This document shows positions 10,847-24,700 of a stretch of DNA of 41,158 nt, piece by piece (the first letter of the stretch is position 1; each line of letters begins with the position of its first letter). Made by a program: the position numbers and the translations under genes. Location: assembly GCA_003427395.1 (NCBI GenBank), contig BFEA01000031.1:3709321-3750478 (forward strand), written 5' to 3'. A model generated the notes under the pieces. It was not told the origin of the DNA and searched no databases. It was given only the letters and a program-made list of their open reading frames with translations. This DNA comes from Chara braunii (taxonomy: Eukaryota > Streptophyta > Charophyceae > Charales > Characeae).

Positions 10847-13800
10847 CCAAGAAATCTGAAAAATATGTATGTTATACAGAAGAATAAACTAAACAACATT
10901 TTCCTCAACGTTACATCCAAATTATTTACCATATTTGAAATAAAAATCAAATACTAAAAATAAATAAGAATAATGAAAATTAGAAAAAATAAAACGAGAA
11001 TGAAATCATTGAGTGGGCGAGCAGTTTTTGACACCGCCATCTTTGATGATTTTTCTTTTTTTTTTGGCTGTGACAAATTCCATGAAAATTTGCAAATAGA
11101 GAATATAGTAACAATATACAAATAAAGTTAAAAAAAAATAATATTTTGTTTCATGCCCCGAAATAAAGGAAAAACAAAAAGTGAAAAAAAAAGAAAAAAC
11201 AAATTAGTGAGTGGGCACGGAAGTTTTGACACCACCATCTTTGCTGATTTTTCTTTTTTTTTTGGCTAAACAGAATGGCGTCAAAGTTAGGAGGGAGATA
11301 CCTTACATCACAAGGAACTCACAGTGAAATTTTCAGAAAACGAAAATAATATTCAGGTGCCAAAATATTGTTTTGCGGGGTCCGAACCCCTTCAGGTTCG
11401 GGCCCCCTACGGGGACCCGAATGGCCGAACGTTCCGGGGTCCGCTTAGGGGCCTCCGTACGTTCGGCCTGGCAACCTTGTATATATATATATATATCACA
11501 GCCCCTCGTTTGTTGTCCTCTTCTCCCTCTCTGCCTACGGTTTACCAGGCAGCTCTGTTTGACTATATATATCGTCAAATAGAACTGCCCGGTAAACCGT
11601 AGGCAGAGAGGGAGAAGAGGACAACAAACGAGGGGCTGTGACAAACTGTTTCGTCGGAGTTTCACCGACTCATCAGGAGGTATGCAAAAAAAAAAAAGAA
11701 AAAAGAAAAACTTCCATTTGTTTGGAGTTCACTTGAGCACCAAGTCTTACCATTGTCGCTCTAAGAGAGGTAGAGTTGCTGAGCACTTGGATAGTGTACA
11801 CATGCGTTTCCCCCATTTGAATTACGGCACCGTCAATCGATCCAGATTTCACAAACAGACTAGGAGGAGAGTATTCAGTTCCATTCACAAACTTCAAAAG
11901 CCTGTCGATTCTGATCAATCCCCATCCTGAAACAAAAACCCACAGCCAAGAACCGGGAAGGAGTCAGAGGGCACATGGAATTTCCTGGATGTATCTGACC
12001 ACAACGACAGCGCTGTGCGGTCCAAAAAGTGCAACATGGCAAGTTAAAAAAGTGCGCATGGCTTCATATCCCACACAATCATGAGTATGAACTTTGTTTT
12101 TTGTGCTCCCGCTTCCGTACTTCATTGCAACCGAAAAACTTCTATCTGCTCATTACCACCGGAAACCGCAAAGAGTCAGAAGAGACTCAGAGGGCATAAT
12201 CGCAAATGGACTTTGCTGGATCAGGCTGGATGTATCTGACAGTAATGACTGGCATGTGCAGTTCAAAATGTGCTACTGTAAATATGCACTTTGCTTTTTT
12301 TCCAACCGCTCACAAACTTTGTAGCAACGGAAAAACCTCTTAATGACACTTGCCATCAGGAAAAAAAAAGGGCTCAAAAAAATCTCAATATGGACACAGC
12401 AGGACTTTGCTGCTTTTGTGTATCAAAGATCAGTTCGTAAAAACTACTAAGAACAAAGGGGTAAAAACTTAAAAAGGGTGCACAGTCCTGCTGTGTCCAT
12501 CTGACGAGTCCTGCTGTGCCCGTAAAAAGACAGTGAGCAAACGAGGACGCGTGACTCGGCGTGAGATACTTCAATTCTTTCATAGAAGTTCTCCATTCAA
12601 TGTTCATACGGCTTTTGAGTCTTTTGACTTGATACCCCCGACCCGATCCACCCATGGAAATTACAAACGGGATAAAAAAAGCTGATAGCAGAAAGTTCAC
12701 ATACTAGGGAGTAATCTGGATAGATTGCAGGTGTTAAAAAAAAAAAAAAAAAAAAAAAGAATATAGAAAAAAGAAAAAGAAAAGGAAAACAAAAGGGGGT
12801 GCGGGGGTGGGGGGAGGGGAATAGATTGCAGTTAATCTGCAAGCAAACAGGGAAGCAGAGATTTCAAACAGAACCGCTTTTACTTTACTCAATTTCTCAT
12901 TTCAATTTTCCCAACTTTTTTTTTTGCTTTTTCTTTGCATGTTTTCTGCTATTTTTTAAATTGCTTTTTTTTCGGTTTTTTTTTTTTTTTTTGCTTTTTT
13001 TGAAATTGTTTCCTGTTTGCAAGCTTCCCCAGCCACTTCGCTCCAGGAGGGAAGAGAACTGGCTCACCGATAAATGAGTTTGGGAATGCTGTGTCATTCT
13101 TGAACTGCAAATATACATTGCCGGCGGTCCCATCCACGTAACCAAGAAGTCCACGTGCACTGCATCACGGACGAACCAATCAATTGAACTCTCCTTTGTT
13201 TCCATCCCAAAAGTTAGCGCAATGCAATAAACAACTGGGGTTCAAATGCGTGAATAGTACTGAATACCCAAAAAAATTCAAAAAATAGATTAAATGAATT
13301 TAAATCACTGGAGTATAATAAAAAGTAGCAAACCTTTCTGAATCAACTTTTTTTCTAGGTTACCGGTCCGGACGTCCGGGACCCCCCTGACCGTCCGGGA
13401 TGTCCGACCGGACAGGGCATGTCCGACCTAGCGCAAAAAAAAAAAAAAAAAAAAAAAAAAATTCTTAAAGAAAAAAATCATGTGGCTTCCACCTTGCATT
13501 AGGTTTATGCCACCAAAATTTTGGATCATTTGGGCTAGTAGAATAAATAATAAAAATCTTTAAAGATTCATTCCCCATCTATACCCCTCCTATCCCCACC
13601 AAAACCCCTTCTACCCCCCCCCCCCCCCCCAAATACCACCCTATCAGCAAATGCTCAGAAAAATCTGAATTTTTTCATGGGGGGTCTCTAGGCCATGCGC
13701 AACATTGTCATTTTTTTTTTTTTTTTTTTTTTTTTGTGCCAAAAAGGCGTCGTCCGGAACGGGGGGGGAGACGTCCGGTGGAGACGTCCGGTCTCCGGAC

Positions 13801-16800
13801 CATTGGTAACCTAGCTTTTTTTATTTTCTTATTGTTTTTTTGGTACAACTTCACAATCATTATGTTGAAACTTGAAAGTTTAAACATTAAGCCACCAGTA
13901 CCTCCGAAACAGGAGATCGACGGTCCATGGCCTCCAAATGTTTAGGAGGGGCTCAGGCTCAATCTGCTTTTTCGGATGTTAAAATACTGCTCGTAAAAAA
14001 AAAAAAAAAAAAAAAACACTTCAAACTTCAAACATTGAATTCAATTAAACTCGCACAATTCCACGGCTCCCAGACACACACAATTCTCGAGGAGTTGCTC
14101 GTATCGAAGGAATCAGTATAGTGACTAAGTACGAAATCCTTGACACTTTGGGACGGTCACCGACGGAAAAAAAAGAAGAAGAAAAAAAAAGGTGGTGTTT
14201 CAGCCAACCGGGTGGTTGGTTTACACTTCAGTAAGTTTACTTAGTTTAGTTAAAAAAAGGAAAGAGAAATTAGAGAATACCTTTCTCGGCCTTTTGGCTA
14301 ACATCAAGTGTAGTATATGTTCAGAATCTTCTGATCAGTTTTTAAAATCTGATCCCTGGTCCATTGGACCACAATTAAAATTAAAAATAAAATAAAAAGA
14401 AGAAGAAGAAGAAGAAGAAGAAGGAAAGCGCAAGGGTCGAATTAGGGTCAACTCGTTGTCACAATGCTGTGTCTGCTAGAAACGTGAAATGTGAAGTCAC
14501 CCTTCTGGTACATACGGCTAATATCCAGTGTGTACAATCCTGTCTGAGGGCGAAATCTCTCCAGCACTTTGGTAAAATTAATGTATCTGACTGCAATCAG
14601 GGCCAGACCTGGATGCATCTGATCACAATGGCGTCCAGAGCTCAGTCAAAAACGTCCTACTGTGAGTCTTCCCTGAGGCATTTTCTGAGTGCATATCCGG
14701 AATCCTCGTGGTGAATCAGAAAGCAAACAAAAAAGGAGAACAACATGCATTTAAGTAAAGGAGACAACAAAAAAAAAGATGCATAAAAGGTTTTGAACAT
14801 TGAACAAATTGACTTGCCTGTGGATGAGACAAGCCTTGATTAATGCAGAAGATGGGACAAAACCCTCGGACGCATTGCGCTGACCTGCAATTTGGTCATT
14901 TCATAAAATCAAGAGAGAGAAAAAAGACAAACACAAGGCATTCAGAGGTTAGAGCGAACACATCATGATCAGTCTGCGATAATTGGCGGATAGTACTGGA
15001 CAGTGGATACGAACCACACAGAAACCACTTGAGGTTTTTCGCTCCTGAGCTTTTTCCGTTTGCCTACTGGAAGATTAATCTTGTGCAAATACAGCGCCGT
15101 TCATAATCTGGTAGTTAAGAGGCCAAGGGGCCGGGACCCAATCTGTGCACCCAAACTTTTCGGGTCTGGTAGGAATGACCCATGGGCATTGCAGGCCGTG
15201 AGATGTAAAATCATGGCGGCCTCTCTCTCTCTCTCTCTCTCCCCAACATCTCAAAAGCTCCGCTCAACCAAACGTCTCAAAAGCTCCACTCAATCAAATG
15301 CCAGCTGCGATATGCATCCAGTGCCATCCACTACATTCCACACAAATTCGAGCCACGGTCGTTAACAGGGAACACATGTCAGAGTGAGATATGATGACTG
15401 ATCCAAATACAGTCATACTGGCTGAGAGGTTGGAAGGGAAAATTTAATGTGACCTCTGCTTTTTTACCTACCCAGCAGCGCACACTGACTCTGAGATGCA
15501 TGTCGGGAAAGCAACCATGAGAAGAAAAAAAAAAAGCAAGATTCTTTGGAGCAATGTGTAACCACGGCAGATTGAAAAATTAAAAATACAACAATCATAT
15601 GATGATTATGATCATGTTTGTGTAAAACTGACATACGTAAACTCACCTGATGGATAAAACCCATCTGTGAAGTACTGCCGAACAAGTGCCCCAGTCGCGG
15701 CCACCACAGGAGAAGACATAGAGGTTCCCTGATGGCAAGGAGGAAATTCAGCCCAATGAGACATGGGTGACGTTTGGGCGTTAAATCACGTGCGCCTTTC
15801 GTTCGCATTTTCACAAGTCATGATTCAGAACACTTTCACTTTCAACACATGCAGCAAGATCTCTCTGAGTATGTCGCATCCTACACTGTCAGGTGTTGTG
15901 CTATCTTTGCACCGACCCAGCATGAACTTGGACTTTGGCTACCGTCAGATTCATGATTTCAGCACAAACGAAGCCCTGGCGGCAGTGTATACCTGACCCC
16001 TGAAGGAAGGTTGTACTGAGTAGTAGTATGGTTCATACTACAGCCCACATGGGCGACACGATCACGAGGGCGCAATAAATCAACACCTCGTTGGCGCAAA
16101 TGGTCTGCTCCCGAGTCCCAACCATCCTCGTCTCCACGCACATCAACCACATCAGACTTAACGACTTAAATTTGTCTTTTTTGTTATAAGTTAAACCATC
16201 CGCTTGATTGAACGCCCGGTCATTATAATAGCTGTATTTAGGACAACTCTCAGTCCAGGAGCAGCTATAATGACCGGACGTTTTGTTCGGGTGAATAATA
16301 CTGAATATGGTAGGGCCTCTCTCTTCACACCGATTAGTACCCGTGCTTGAGAAAACAGCCCCTTAGGAGCTGCTGCCTTTGAAGCCCTTTACAGAAGAAA
16401 ACGAAAAAGATATCAGGCACACTGCATGTACTACTGAATTCTTTCAAACAAGTTTATTACTCTGCCCTCAACGTCCAAAGTAACCGTTTTGTTTCCCTCA
16501 AGAAAGCAAAGCCTATAGGCCTGGGGTAATACATACATAGATCCTCCTGCCTGGTGATTCATTCAGCAGATCCTCCTGCCTGGTGATTCATTCAGCCCCT
16601 CCCATCTCCAAGCTCCCCTTCCCCCCNCCCTCTCTCTCTCTCCCCTACACCTTCCCCCTCTCCCTCCCCCCTCCTTCCATTTTCCCTCCCCCACACGTGG
16701 TCGACAGGGGATGCTATTTTCGGTGAAATTTTCACTCAAAACTGTCATAAATGATTGTGACATTGAAGGCTGCTGCTTAAAGATCGGCATTCGTGAAGAC

Positions 16801-17648
16801 CAGCCCCAACTAACAAACCAGCCAATGCATGCACACCACTCGCCGAATCCAAAATGCCAAATGCATCTTCCCACGTTCTACTACACAAAATACATACGCT
16901 TACAATTTCCCGAGCTGACAGAATTGATTTTTAGAACCAAGTTCAACAAACTGAATGAAAAATAACAAGGTGGACACAGGTCCCATGTCATTGATGATTG
17001 ATCATAAGTTATGCCAAAGGGTCGACAACAAATTCAAACTTTTGCAAATTGCCAAATTCTTTCCAAAAAAAATGTATTTGGTGTCTGAAAGATTGAAATC
17101 AAGTTCATGTTCCAAGTCTCAGAGAGACAAGGACACATCAACTGCGCCTGTTGACTTCAGACAGATCAGAGATTCAGAATTATATGGACTGAAAATTGAA
17201 ATCTGATTCAATGAATATACAAAAAGTTCAGACTTGTAAATTTGTTTGGTTCCTAACTTTCCTTCAGTTGTGCTGCACAATGGGCAATGCCATGGTGTAG
17301 CATGCAGAGGTACCATTGTGACCCGAATAGAACACCCCATTATTAACATGGCATCTGGACTGAAAGCTGTGCCAAATACGGCTATAACGACCGGGCATTT
17401 ATTCGGGTGGGTAAGTGGAGAACAAACTCCTCAGAACACATTCAGAGTGCCACACACACAACTAGTCTATGAAAGATGAAAATGGACAAAAGTCAGCGGA
17501 CAATCTCCTTAATATCGGCAGAAGCTCAAGTCTAGAGCCAATCTTTCATTCTCACCTGGTCAGACTTCAATCCACAGCCAGTACCGGCATTGGCAGACCA
17601 GATTCGCATGCCTCTGTAATATGTGCAAGGCACACACATCCAGCCAGC

Positions 17649-17700
<52 letters not shown>

Positions 17701-17856
17701 NNNNNNNNNNNNNNNNNNNNNNNNNNNNNNNNNNNNNNNNNNNNNNNNNNNNNNNNNNNNNNNNNNNNNNNNNNNNNNNNNNNNNNNNNNNNNNNNNNNN
17801 NNNNNNNNNNNNNNNNNNNNNNNNNNNNNNNNNNNNNNNNNNNNNNNNNNNNNNNN

Positions 17857-17931
<75 letters not shown>

Positions 17932-18635
17932 CAGATGCATGCCATCAGAAGTTATGAACCTGTTGGAGCTTGCTAACATTTGAATTTTGGACTTATTGTC
18001 AGACTGAGTGTGAAACATGCAGCCACACGACAGCTGTCCTCACACCCAAGTGACTCAGAGGTGGATTCAGTTGAACTCGTTGAGTTAGAGCAGATTTGAC
18101 TTGACTTAACCGGCTGAGGGACAAAGGAAGGTACAATTGACTGTTGAGGGTAAAATACCTAAATCAAACTGGCATTTTTTTTAGCACTTTTTACTAAGTT
18201 TTTAATAGTTTTTATTGGTTTTAACTTTTAACCCGAAATTGTGAGCTGCTGGAAAATGCTGAGGTGCCGATTTGTTTCTTTTCCGGCACATAGCCCATTC
18301 TGGAAACGGAGGCCCAAGAAGTACTGGTGGTTGAACAAATTTCTGGAAGGAAGCCGAGGAATTCTGTGATACCATCACAAACAACAGCACGGCCGACGAT
18401 TGGCCGCTTGACCAGGAAACTGCAAACAATATGTTTTTGAAAATAATGATTCTTGAAAAATATGAAGGCGCACTATCCCCTTCTTCTTCGTAGTCTTCTT
18501 CTTCTTCTTCTTCTTCTTCATCTTCATCTTCATCTTCATCTTCATCTTGGCCTTCGTCTTCTTCTTTCCCGCCCCCCTTGCAGCGATGGTTTTCTAACTG
18601 CACGCCTACACTGGAGTTGTGGCCCTTGTGGGGTT

Positions 18636-18720
<85 letters not shown>

Positions 18721-18862
18721 ATAGACTCCCATATGGATCATTGCCATGTGGCACCAACTCCAGACACAGGTTTCCCTGACCCGACGGAGATACTTCGCGG
18801 CGTGGCAACAACCATGTTGCGGGGGAAGAACGACTTCTTCTTCATCTCCTCCTCCTCTTCTC

Positions 18863-18896
<34 letters not shown>

Positions 18897-21036
18897 TGCA
18901 GTACTACTACTAAGTAATACTAACTACCACTATGACGACTACTACTACCTACCCCTACTTCTGCTGGTGCTACTACTAAGATTGGATATTTATTATTTAC
19001 CAATGGGCCTAGTACCTCAGTTGACACACCCATGAACTGTTGAAATACAGACCCGATTCTGAATCCAGATTCAATCAGGTGACCGGAATAAAATTTCATT
19101 CTAAAACCATTCTGAATTACCTGAGGTCGGTCCATTCAATGATGATATCTCAAGCCGATTACCTTTATTTATATGTAATAAAAAAAAAATCAAAAAAGGA
19201 TATTGCATACTCACAGAGCAAAATAAGAGGCAATGGAATTAAAGAGGACACTCACGGTGCAACAATGTCGGGCTTGATCCTTGCATCCAGGGTCGGCCCC
19301 TTGCTCGAGAACGGTGCAAGGAATACATTATTTGTGTCATTCCTGCGCGCGTCCATCTTATAAGTTCTGCAGGAGTCACAAACTGGTTGGCAGTACTCCT
19401 GGCAGAATTCAAAGCTCTCCTGTGTGCTCAGACTCGCACCAACCTGATTCCATAACCCACATCACAAAATTACCACCGAGTCACCGACCCTAACGGCGTC
19501 AGAGAGAACGGAATCCGGTTCAGAATCTGAAGAAGCAGGCGAGCCACAGAGTACACAATTATAGAACAACAATCACAACGCACATTAGCTATACTCGCAG
19601 GAGAGCATAGAACGCTACCATCTTTGGCAGAATACAAAGCATCGGTCCCTCCTTGTGCATGTATTGGACTGGAAACATAGCTTGCATGCACTCAATATCA
19701 GGATGCCCGGACAAAGCACCAGTCTCAGCATGCAATCTCAATCATCAGGCGGTCAGCGAATTGAGTAACATCTCCTTCTGCCAAACACAACACAGCTTAA
19801 TTATCATGAATGTATACAAGCTATGTGTCTGGTCGGATAGATTCAATGCATGTTGAGGAATACAAATGTATACAAGCTATGTGTCCACAAGCTATGTATA
19901 CACCTTAATCATGAATGTATACAAGCTATGTGTCTGGTCGCAGTGGTCGGACAGGTTCGGGGCAAGATGGTAGCCACTGTCGCCAGTTGAATTGCAAAAC
20001 AAACTGTTACAGTTCCACACACACAAAAAATGATCAAGCATGAAAACCAATATATGCATATAATGAGGGATTAGCTGCTGATGAGTCGGCGAAACTCCGA
20101 CGAAAGTCTGTCACAGCATATCGGTTGTTGTCCACTACTCGCGGCGCCTCCCACGCTGCCTGCAGTTCACATCATAGTTCTCTATTGCGCACTCCGACGG
20201 AAGTCCGTCACAGCATATCGGCTGTTGTCCCCTTCTCCTGGCGCCTCCTGCAGTGCCTGCGGTTCACCTCATAGTTCTTTAGGGCGATACATAAGTACAA
20301 AACAAAAGACCGACGGGCCTGCCGGTCCCTATGGTCGGCCAAAAACGCTGCAGGCCAGCCACCCAACCGCCGACGATCTTTTAATAACCAAGTGCAATCA
20401 ACCCTCAGCGTAAACGAATACAAGCTACATTTACGGTCAGATACAGTCACGATGAGGATACATTGCATTCAGTGGAAGACGGTAGCTATTAATGTATTGC
20501 GAGACATCTTGGCTGCCATCCTAAACCACCGCTACCTCCAAGCCTCTATTTGCCAGGGCTAGAAAAGAACTCCGCGCCAAGCTTTGCCGAAGCACCAGCG
20601 CAACTTGTTTTTTTTATTTGGCTGGCGCCGCCAGCCATTTTGGTCCGGAGGCGCTCTGCCTCCAAAGAATAAGATATCATAGGTTACAGCACAACTTTAG
20701 GAGGTTTTTCGAGCTTGCACGTGAAAGGTACTGGTGGTTTAAGGACTTCATTACTACCGTCTTTCCCCTGACACATCGGCCCCTCATCACGAGTGAGTAC
20801 AAGCTATCTTTCTGGTCCGATCATTGACGCCAATAGCGTCAGCATGATCATACTGCAATCACTCCTCAGACTATGAACTGATCGCTTCAACATTCGTTCC
20901 TTTTCTTTCTTTCTTTTCTTTTCTTGTTTTTTTTTCTTTTTTTTGGGACAAAGCTCCAGTCTATTCGTGGGGAGCAGCATGTGCTGGGAATCGGGCGCAG
21001 CATCCTTAAAACATTCCTTGTTCAATTTGATCGTCA

Positions 21037-21069
<33 letters not shown>

Positions 21070-21443
21070 CCCTCCAAAGGGCTGGCAACCCAGTTAACCT
21101 GCTGCGGGCACTTCTCATCTGTTCATGATTATTGATTACACAGTAACAGCCAACAGTAAACAATTCCGGTGGAGTGGTCCAAGATTGAAGTCCTTGTTCA
21201 TGTCAGCACTTTCAAAATGTCCTCGATGCCCGGTAAACAAAAAACAATAAACGATAACATATCTTTCACGGAACCTTTCTTCTTCTTTTTTACTTGGACG
21301 CAAACTTCATGTGAACTCATTCTATATCCACTGAAGGATATATACAATGGATCCCTGTGTTAGGGTGATCATCCCGGAGGGTTTCTTTACTCTTTCATCA
21401 ATCCTAGTTTGTGTGATACAGTCACACACATGGGTTTTCCTTG

Positions 21444-21516
<73 letters not shown>

Positions 21517-21644
21517 GCGTGGAGTTGTGTCCAACAAACATGACACCACACATGCATATAACAATATCGTCATAGATTTGCACACAGACAAATAAACATA
21601 GCTTCTACGCGCACACACACACACGCACGCACGCACGCACACAC

Positions 21645-21710
<66 letters not shown>

Positions 21711-24700
21711 ATACAAAAACCAGGAAAAAGAAAAAGGACGACAAAGAGAACAGAAACAGGCAGGCACACATGTACACATTTGCACACAGAGAAATATAAA
21801 AACGAAAAAAAAAAAAAAAAGAACGACAAAGAAAACGGAGACAGGCGGAGAGACTCGTATGAAAAAAAAAAACTTACAGTCAAGCAGTTCTTCGCCGTTC
21901 CAGGGGAGGTTACTGTGTTGAGGCCTAATTTCCCTGCGTTCCCAGCTGAGAAGACAAGGAGAAAGTTCTCGTTCCTGGATCGTTCAAAAAAGAACAAAAA
22001 ACAAAATAGGCCATGCATCCCCACAATGCAAATACAGAATCGTCAGTGTAACAGTCAGACAACATTGGCACCAACACTGTATGTCTTAACCTCTGCTCAG
22101 CCTCCCAGCCGTTATGAGTTTTTATGACAACATTATTTCTGCACTGAGAGGGTGCTCCACACTACACAGAGTACTTAACCAGTCCGACAACATAGAGACC
22201 AACACTGTATGTCTTGACCTCTGCTGTTACGAGTTTTTTGTAACAATATTATTTCTGGACTGAGCAGCTGCTCCACACTACACAGAGTACTTAAGAGACC
22301 TGGCTGGCAGATGGTTACCAGCCAAACAATAGCTGAAGTGGTGTGTGAGCTCATCACGGTCAACAGTTTGACTAGGCTCAGTTTTGATTCAAATTGACTG
22401 GGGCGCTTTGTTGTTGAGATGACATTTGCACCAAGTAATGATATTAGCCTGATTGTCGATTTGTGTCGATTTGCGGACGTCAGGTCTTGAAGAGATAGGC
22501 TCTACAGTAACTCTGTATGTACTTCGTTGCGGTATAGGTCTTCCATTTGATTTGGATGGGAGCGAGGGTTTGTTCGATTTTCGCGTGCAGATAAAGAAAC
22601 AAAACTGGAAGGCCTGAGTGCATGAATGCATGAATGTCCTGTGAAGGTTGTTCCTTGCCCGATACAGAATTTTAAAAAGCCCACGCGGCTGAATGCCACA
22701 CACATGTGACCGTTGATGAACAGACCATAAGCTCAAATCCTGACTGATGGAGTCATAGTGGCTCAATAACGCTGCGTCGCTGCCGTCTTCACCCGAATAC
22801 GACACCCAGTCATTACAGCTGCATCTGGGCTGAAAGTTGCTCCAAGTACAGCTATAATGATCGGGCATTGTATTCGGGAGAAGGTGGTAGGAGTCCCCGC
22901 TTGACCGGACAACAAAAGAGATTCTTCTGAACTACGGTCGTGATTGAATTGCCTGGTTTTCTCTTCCCTTCTTTCCCGTAAAAAACTACGGTCGTGATTG
23001 AATTGCCTGGTTTTCTCTTCCCTTCTTTCCCGTAAACCGCTAGTACCTTCGCCGTCCAGTTTCGACAAGTTTCAGCCTACCGTCTTCACCTGCAAATAAC
23101 CCCTGGGCGTTATATTCAGTTTACTCTAAAAAAAAAGATGAGATTTTCGTCTTTACTCACTTTTTTCGAAATAGTACGCCCCTTCGAATAGAACGCCCAG
23201 GAGTTATATTTGAATGTTCCATGGGCAAAGTGCCTTGAAGAGGTAGTATACATGGTTCCATGGGGAGAGTGCCTTGAAGAGGTAGTCTACATGGGTTTTA
23301 AAGGGCGGGGAAGGGGGTATACATGGATTTTGAACAGGGTTGAATGGGGTTTTGACTTCCGAGGGGTGTATTTTCCCATTTTGGCTCCTTTTTTTTTTTT
23401 TCCGAGTTTATAAAGAATTCTGAATTGACCCTCAGCCAAACATTGGTCGCATTGCAATCCTGGACAACATTTTTTTTTTTCAGAATTTTTTTATTTATTT
23501 TTTCGGAATTTTGGGGCCTCACTGAAGTTGGCACAGATTTACTGAATATAACGCCCAAGCGTTATAAACGAATATAACGCCCGGGTGTTATTTTCGGGCG
23601 AAGACGCTCCTCCCGAACTTTTAGGAGGCCGTGCCCGTCAACAGCTGCCGTTGATAAATCTGATCGGTGGCCGTCGTTTCGTTTTGGCCTCCTCCTCCTG
23701 AAAGATCGGAGGCCCGCTATTTTCCGAACGGACAAAGGTACTAGTTTAACGATACAAGAGATTCTGAATCTCCAAGGACGAGCACTGTCTTGTTCTCAGC
23801 ACAAAAAAATTGGCGCATGCAAAATATGAATTCAGACTTCAACCGGGAACGTTTTTAAGAACAAGAAACAGCGATGGGAAGGAGCGGAGCGGGAGAGAGA
23901 ACAGGAAAGCAAAGAGAAGTGGGAGACAACTCAAACGCAAGGAACAGAAAAGAGAGGTGAGTGGTGAATAAAAGAGGCAGGACGAGGGGTCTGCAAAGTA
24001 ACCCCAAAAGTAGGCCCCCGTGTGCGCTTCATGCCTTGCCCCCCACCTGACTACCCAGCATACACTGGCAGCGATTTCTTTTCTTGCCAACAACAACCAG
24101 CAGCTGAGAGCACTGTGATAGAAATCACAGTGGTTCGCAGAGAAAAAACGACTGCCGCCATGCTTACCTATACATAATATCGTCGACATCACGAGCTAAT
24201 TCATCGTAAATCATATTCCTGTCAACTTCGATACCTGCCACACACAAAAGCCACACAATTGGGGATATTATCATATTTGGCAGAAATCAGCCACAGCCTC
24301 CTAGGATCTCACAACGATCTCCTTTGCCTAATAAATTAGTAATAATACATTTTCCACGCACTGCCAGGCAGTTAACCTCGCTTTGCAATACATTGACATG
24401 GTTACCCAACTTTCGAATACATCAAGTTAACCTGATTTTTTGTCACGTTTGGAGAATATTTATTCGAGTTTGGGGTGCATTAACCTGTCCGTGAGTTTGT
24501 GTCGACTTCGTGATACATTACCCTGGATTTGCGGATGCAGGAGTTAACCAGGAGTTCATGAATACACAAACCTCACTCCGTTTGTGAAGATCGCCTTTCG
24601 GATAGACTTTCCAGAGAGTCTTCTTAACTGAGTTGGCGAAATTCAATACCTTTCTCGGGCTTTTGGCAATAAGATCAAGTGCACTAATATCAGTTCTGAT

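Noticed and set aside
14495-14560. Third U2-like segment (GGCTAATATCCAGTGTGTACAA)
   Set aside because: The similarity to U2 is limited to about 20 scattered bases with gaps and lacks the 5' end, so chance is likely.
17469-18018. Long frames of His-Thr or Cys-Val repeats
   Set aside because: They are translations of the CA microsatellite and the N gap.
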